A stretch of DNA of 15,522 nt from an uncultured Lachnospiraceae bacterium (GTDB lineage: Bacteria; Bacillota; Clostridia; Lachnospirales; Lachnospiraceae). The notes beneath the pieces are model-generated. The model was not told the DNA's origin. It saw only the letters and a program-made list of their open reading frames with translations, and made no database searches. Each line of letters opens with the position of its first letter. Within the stretch, counting starts at the first letter, position 1. The position numbers and the translations under genes are program-made. This document shows positions 12,896-15,522 of the stretch, piece after piece. The stretch spans positions 1-15,522 of the forward strand of contig CAMWKA010000011.1 in assembly GCA_947174725.1 (NCBI GenBank), given 5' to 3'.

Positions 12896-14404
12896 ATGGT
12901 TATTAAAAATAAAATGGAAAATCAAATCAAAAAACGAAAAACAGATCAAATTTTTCTGGGGGTCAGTGCGGTCTTTCTTTTCCTTCTCTTTATATATTTG
13001 ATCTGGGCTGCAGGGTTGAAAGAATTCTGGTATGATGAGGTGGCGACTATAGGATTTGTACGAAGCAGTCTGTCTTTAGGAGATGTGCTTCATTATTATC
13101 AGACGATAGAGGTAACCAATCTTCCGCTGTATGCGTTGCTTGTATATGGATTTTACCATACGCTTCCACCGGAAAATATATGGCTACTGCTTCCGGGAAT
13201 CCTGATGACATTGGCAGGCATCTGGCTGTTGGTGCGTCTGGCAGACCGTACCATAGGTAGAAAGGCAGCTTATGCGGTGCTGTTTATGTGCCTGTGTTCC
13301 ACCACCGTCATTAACCGTATTGCTTTGGAGCTTCGGGCTTATGCGCTCCTTTTTTTTGCAGCGGTATTGGTCACAGATAGTTTTCTGCGTTTGAAAGACC
13401 AGATGGATGTGAAACGTCTTTGTATTGCTTCGGGAGCTATGATCATTTTGGCATTTTCCCACTATTTTGGAATTTTATATCTTGTGCTGCTTGGAACAGG
13501 GGCTTTGATTTGTATTCTGCGCGATAGGAAAAAATGGAAATTACTACTTCCGTTTCTTGTGTCCGCAGTTGTATTTTTCCCTTGGTTTATCACAGCGATG
13601 CATGCTTCAAAGGTGGATACAGGATCTTTTTGGATCGCGCCGCCGGAATGGATGGAGCTGCCGGAAACTGTCGGATATCTGCTGGGCGGCAATTATCTTT
13701 TATGCATCTTATATGCTATTGGATTTCTTTGGCTGCTGTACGATATCATCGTATTAAAACAGACGGATCTTCATCGGATGATCTATGCGCTGACGGGACC
13801 GGTAATGATGGCTGTGATTTTTATTTACAGCAGATGGGTCAACCCTGGCGGCGGATTATATGAAAACCGGTACTTTATTGCGGTGCTTCCATGCATTTTG
13901 CTGACGGCCTCTTACGGAATCGAGAGATTTATGGAAGTAGGCGAAAAAAAACATCGAAAAATCGTATATGGGATTGTTGTCGGTTTTCTTCTGGTGTCAT
14001 GTACTGTTGGAGGGCGTAGGAGTTTTTCGGATTCCAAAGGGCAGTATGCGAGATATTCCTATGCGGCAGAACAGATGATCATGGAAGACGATCTAAAAGA
14101 TCAGGATGTGCTTTTGATATGCATCAGCTATGATGATGTGGGTGGAGTGGTGCTGGAAGGATGGTATGATTATTATCTTCGCAAAAAAGGTTATGCGGCC
14201 TCTCATCTGATCATGACACAAAACAGCTCTCTGGATGCTGTGTTGAAAGAGGAGAGTGAGGCATATGCAGGCAACAGTCCATATTTTAGAAAGATCTATG
14301 TGGTAGGGGATACGGATCATATAGTCTATCTTGGATCCGATTATACGGTTACCATACAGGACTTTTTTTATAAATTTACCGTTCTGGAGAGACAGGACGG
14401 TTGA
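12896..14404 (+). CDS. Multi-spanning GT39/ArnT-like membrane glycosyltransferase
   Basis: Integral membrane protein of 502 aa with about ten hydrophobic segments (first near 18-40) and a soluble C-terminal tail from about residue 370. The first outside loop starts EFWYDEVAT with acidic pair Asp47-Glu48, the hallmark catalytic position of GT39/PMT/ArnT-type GT-C enzymes, which use a polyprenyl-phosphate sugar donor on the outer membrane face. Also typical are the EVTNLPLYALLVYGFYH stretch and IALELRAYALLFF. It may add a side-branch sugar to the polymer or to a lipid carrier. The ribosome site is weak (GCAGAAAG just before ATG 12896); ATG 12914 is an alternative without a better one. The last 29 bases overlap the 3' end of the opposite-strand acetyltransferase. 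The gene contains T8 (13350-13357) and A8 (13944-13951) runs. It is not a typical Wzx or Wzy. Confidence 0.8.
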   Translation: MVIKNKMENQIKKRKTDQIFLGVSAVFLFLLFIYLIWAAGLKEFWYDEVATIGFVRSSLSLGDVLHYYQTIEVTNLPLYALLVYGFYHTLPPENIWLLLPGILMTLAGIWLLVRLADRTIGRKAAYAVLFMCLCSTTVINRIALELRAYALLFFAAVLVTDSFLRLKDQMDVKRLCIASGAMIILAFSHYFGILYLVLLGTGALICILRDRKKWKLLLPFLVSAVVFFPWFITAMHASKVDTGSFWIAPPEWMELPETVGYLLGGNYLLCILYAIGFLWLLYDIIVLKQTDLHRMIYALTGPVMMAVIFIYSRWVNPGGGLYENRYFIAVLPCILLTASYGIERFMEVGEKKHRKIVYGIVVGFLLVSCTVGGRRSFSDSKGQYARYSYAAEQMIMEDDLKDQDVLLICISYDDVGGVVLEGWYDYYLRKKGYAASHLIMTQNSSLDAVLKEESEAYAGNSPYFRKIYVVGDTDHIVYLGSDYTVTIQDFFYKFTVLERQDG

Positions 14405-14969
14405 TATAGTCTTTCGTTGCAAAATCTGACGGATGGATGACGGCGGGATTACCGATGACAATGGAATGTGAAGGAACATCCATATTCACATAGGCTCCGG
14501 GGGCGATCAGGACGTCATCACCGATAGTGATCTTGCCGACAATGACAGCGTTGGTGCCGATCCAGACATGGTTTCCTATGGTGGGAACACCCTTCCTGCT
14601 GCCACGGTTGCATTGCCCGATGGTGACTCCGGTAGAGAGATTTACATTGGCTCCAAGGGTGACGTCCGGATGGAGGATGACTCTTCCAAGATGACCGAGG
14701 TAGAGTCCGGGACCGGCATTGACTTCGGCAGGAATGTTGATCTGCGTTTTTTTAGTAAGCTGCATCAATTTCATGCCGTAAAACAGGAAGCGGATCCTGC
14801 TGGCCGGTTTTTTCTCAGAAAGATCCTTCTGACGATACCAGGAAGCCTTACGCCAGAGGATCAGATATTTTATCTCCAGAGGGAGAAATAGGCGGTCTTT
14901 CATCGTTAATGGATGGTCATAGATTCGTGATAAGTCTTGATGGATCAATTTTTTTAATTCGTGGTTCAT
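14376..14969 (-). CDS. Serine-acetyltransferase-like (left-handed beta-helix) O-acetyltransferase
   Basis: Hexapeptide-repeat acetyltransferase of 197 aa, related to the CysE/LbH_SAT fold and likely to transfer acetyl from acetyl-CoA to a hydroxyl on the polysaccharide or its precursor. An N-terminal helical part (1-75) precedes the beta-helix from about 77: INIPAEVNAGPGLYLGHLGRVILHP with His93 as probable catalytic base, then VTLGANVNLSTGVTIG, the loop NRGSRKGVPTIG and VWIGTNAVIVGKITIGDDVLIAPG. Unlike true CysE it lacks the long N-terminal domain, and the context points to glycan decoration rather than cysteine synthesis. The minus-strand start at 14967-14969 has GGGAG about 7 bases upstream. 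It is convergent with, and overlaps by 29 bases, the GT39-like gene, so it needs its own promoter, a candidate for which lies at 15165-15193. Confidence 0.88.
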   Translation of the reverse strand: MNHELKKLIHQDLSRIYDHPLTMKDRLFLPLEIKYLILWRKASWYRQKDLSEKKPASRIRFLFYGMKLMQLTKKTQINIPAEVNAGPGLYLGHLGRVILHPDVTLGANVNLSTGVTIGQCNRGSRKGVPTIGNHVWIGTNAVIVGKITIGDDVLIAPGAYVNMDVPSHSIVIGNPAVIHPSDFATKDYINRPVSPER

Positions 14970-15004
14970 ATGAAGCTCCCTCAGTTATCATATTGTACCA
15001 TAAT

Positions 15005-15074
15005 TGCGCACGCTTTTTGCGCATAATTCAAATTGCGAAGCAATTTGTAATAAGCGCTGCTTTTGCGCTTATTA
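15005..15074. repeat. Three adjacent hairpins in the acetyltransferase leader
   Basis: TGCGCA-7-TGCGCA (15005-15023, loop CGCTTTT), CAAATTGC-GAA-GCAATTTG (15029-15047) and TAATAAGCGC-7-GCGCTTATTA (15048-15074, loop TGCTTTT). Stems are 6, 8 and 10 bp and all perfect; the first and third share nearly the same loop. They would fold in a transcript reading towards the minus-strand gene. Confidence 0.75.
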
Positions 15075-15084
15075 TACCATATTC

Positions 15085-15146
15085 GCAGTGCACCACTCGG
15101 AAAACCTTCGGTTTTCCTCGCTCACGGGCTTCGCCCTATTCACTGC
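15085..15146. repeat. Branched inverted repeat with two TTC-loop hairpins
   Basis: GCAGTG (15085-15090) pairs with CACTGC (15141-15146), enclosing GGAAAACC-TTC-GGTTTTCC (15099-15117) and GGGC-TTC-GCCC (15126-15136): a three-way junction. On the minus strand the loops read GAA, as in the hairpin at 2437-2451. Confidence 0.7.
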
Positions 15147-15164
15147 ATCATTGCTTACGTGGAT

Positions 15165-15193
15165 ATTATACCATAATAATAAATATCTGAAAA
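15165..15193 (-). promoter_or_regulatory. Candidate sigma-A promoter for the acetyltransferase
   Basis: Read on the minus strand: -35 TTTTCA (15188-15193, 4 of 6 consensus), a 17-base spacer and -10 TATAAT (15165-15170) with an extended TG one base upstream. It would give a leader of about 190 bases containing the hairpin array. The two other TATGGTAYAAT copies nearer the gene (15071, 14992) have extended -10 elements but no recognisable -35. Confidence 0.5.
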
Positions 15194-15326
15194 TAAAATC
15201 CCCCTTTTTTTGAAAATCATGTACAAAATTAATTAGTGCGATTGGCTCTTTTCTTATGCCCATAATTCTTTATCTTTCCCTACCCTCCAAGACAAACTTT
15301 ATATACTTTATTTTAAATAATCTGTG

Positions 15327-15355
15327 TTGACTGGTATTGTGTAAATTGTTACAAT
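15327..15355 (+). promoter_or_regulatory. Strong sigma-A promoter for the gene starting at 15471
   Basis: TTGACT (15327-15332), exactly 17 bases, then TACAAT (15350-15355) preceded by TG at 15347-15348 region (extended -10). An AT-rich stretch lies upstream. Transcription would begin near 15362, leaving a 5' leader of about 110 bases with a small CCCT-AC-AGGG hairpin (15411-15420). No known riboswitch motif was recognised in the leader. Confidence 0.75.
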
Positions 15356-15470
15356 TAATCATAAATATGGTGGTTTTATGCTTTATATATTTATAAAAAA
15401 TAAAAAATAGCCCTACAGGGAGAGGGTAATCTGTGAAAAACACCGCTATCAAAAAGAAAGGGAGACACAT

Positions 15471-15522
15471 ATGAAGAAACAGAAAAATACAATCAGAAGC
15501 ATGGTGGCAAGAGTTATGTCTC
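15471..15522 (+). CDS. Start of an unidentified gene, cut by the window end
   Basis: ATG 15471 follows AAGGGAG (15458-15464) by 6 bases and has a strong promoter about 115 bases upstream. Only 17 codons are visible: MKKQKNTIRSMVARVMS. The basic start (three Lys within five residues, then Arg) followed by mildly hydrophobic residues would suit the n-region of a signal peptide, so an exported or surface protein is possible, but the function cannot be read. Confidence 0.7.
   Translation, partial: MKKQKNTIRSMVARVMS

Larger units (their letters stand above)
14992..15175 (-). repeat. Three direct repeats of TATGGTAYAAT interleaved with hairpins
   Basis: On the minus strand TATGGTATAAT occurs at 15165-15175 and 15071-15081, and TATGGTACAAT at 14992-15002, spaced 94 and 79 bases. 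Each has the form of an extended -10 promoter element (TG-G-TATAAT). The intervals hold perfect hairpins. The regular alternation suggests a repeated module rather than unique sequence. Confidence 0.65.
14970..15470. other. 501-base divergent intergenic region
   Basis: No gene is supported here. From left to right it holds the leader and ribosome site of the minus-strand acetyltransferase, a hairpin array (15003-15164) punctuated by three copies of ATTRTACCATA (14992, 15071, 15165), an AT-rich stretch (15176-15326), a strong plus-strand promoter (15327-15355) and a leader of about 110 bases ending in AAGGGAG before ATG 15471. Confidence 0.8.

Noticed and set aside
14376..14969. True serine acetyltransferase (CysE) of cysteine synthesis
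   Set aside because: The protein is short, lacks the long N-terminal CysE domain, and sits in a glycan locus; a sugar O-acetyltransferase fits better.
14992..15175. CRISPR-like array
   Set aside because: The repeats are only 11 bases, there are three of them, and the intervals are themselves palindromic and unequal in length.
15362..15470. Riboswitch in the leader of the last gene
   Set aside because: Only a 4-bp CCCT/AGGG stem and a GTG/CAC stem are visible; nothing matched c-di-GMP or other motifs I know.

Overview
The window reads as part of a cell-surface polysaccharide (capsule, exopolysaccharide or secondary wall polymer) gene cluster. The likely host is a low-to-mid-GC Firmicute of the Clostridia, most probably Lachnospiraceae-like. 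This rests on purine-rich Shine-Dalgarno sites (AGGAAAG, GGAAAGG, AAGGGAG), good sigma-A type promoters, tightly spaced plus-strand genes, and spacers full of short perfect hairpins. The species cannot be named from the sequence alone.

Layout. Bases 1-2192 hold two nucleotide-sugar genes: a UDP-HexNAc 6-dehydrogenase (5' end outside the window) and a UDP-HexNAc/UDP-HexNAcA 4-epimerase. Together they would supply an acidic HexNAc-uronic sugar. A 299-base hairpin-packed spacer follows, then a DUF2334 polysaccharide-deacetylase-like gene (2492-3241). Bases 3298-9686 form a run of GT4-type glycosyltransferases. Next come a DUF5672 protein (9707-10480), a GT2 glycosyltransferase (10530-11522), a spacer with a long inverted repeat, a divergent GT-B transferase (11712-12851) and a multi-spanning GT39/ArnT-like membrane protein (12896-14404). 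On the minus strand, overlapping that gene tail-to-tail, is a left-handed beta-helix acetyltransferase (14376-14969). A 501-base spacer with promoters and a second hairpin array separates it from the start of a plus-strand gene at 15471 that runs off the window.

The most striking event is a perfect tandem duplication of 1828 bases (4426-6253 and 6254-8081), with only 3 bases (GCT) of homology at the breakpoints. It yields two intact, identical copies of one glycosyltransferase, one intact copy of the next, and a chimeric truncated copy (5601-6311) that has lost its sugar-nucleotide-binding half and ends in 17 out-of-frame residues. The gene just upstream (3298-4464) is a diverged paralogue of the duplicated transferase, so the locus seems to have duplicated here at least twice.

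Inferred division of labour: the dehydrogenase and epimerase make an activated acidic sugar; the cytoplasmic GT4, GT2 and GT-B enzymes build an oligosaccharide on a lipid carrier; the membrane GT39-like protein adds a sugar from a polyprenyl-phosphate donor; the deacetylase and acetyltransferase decorate the product. No flippase, polymerase or initiating phosphoglycosyltransferase is visible, so these should lie outside the window.
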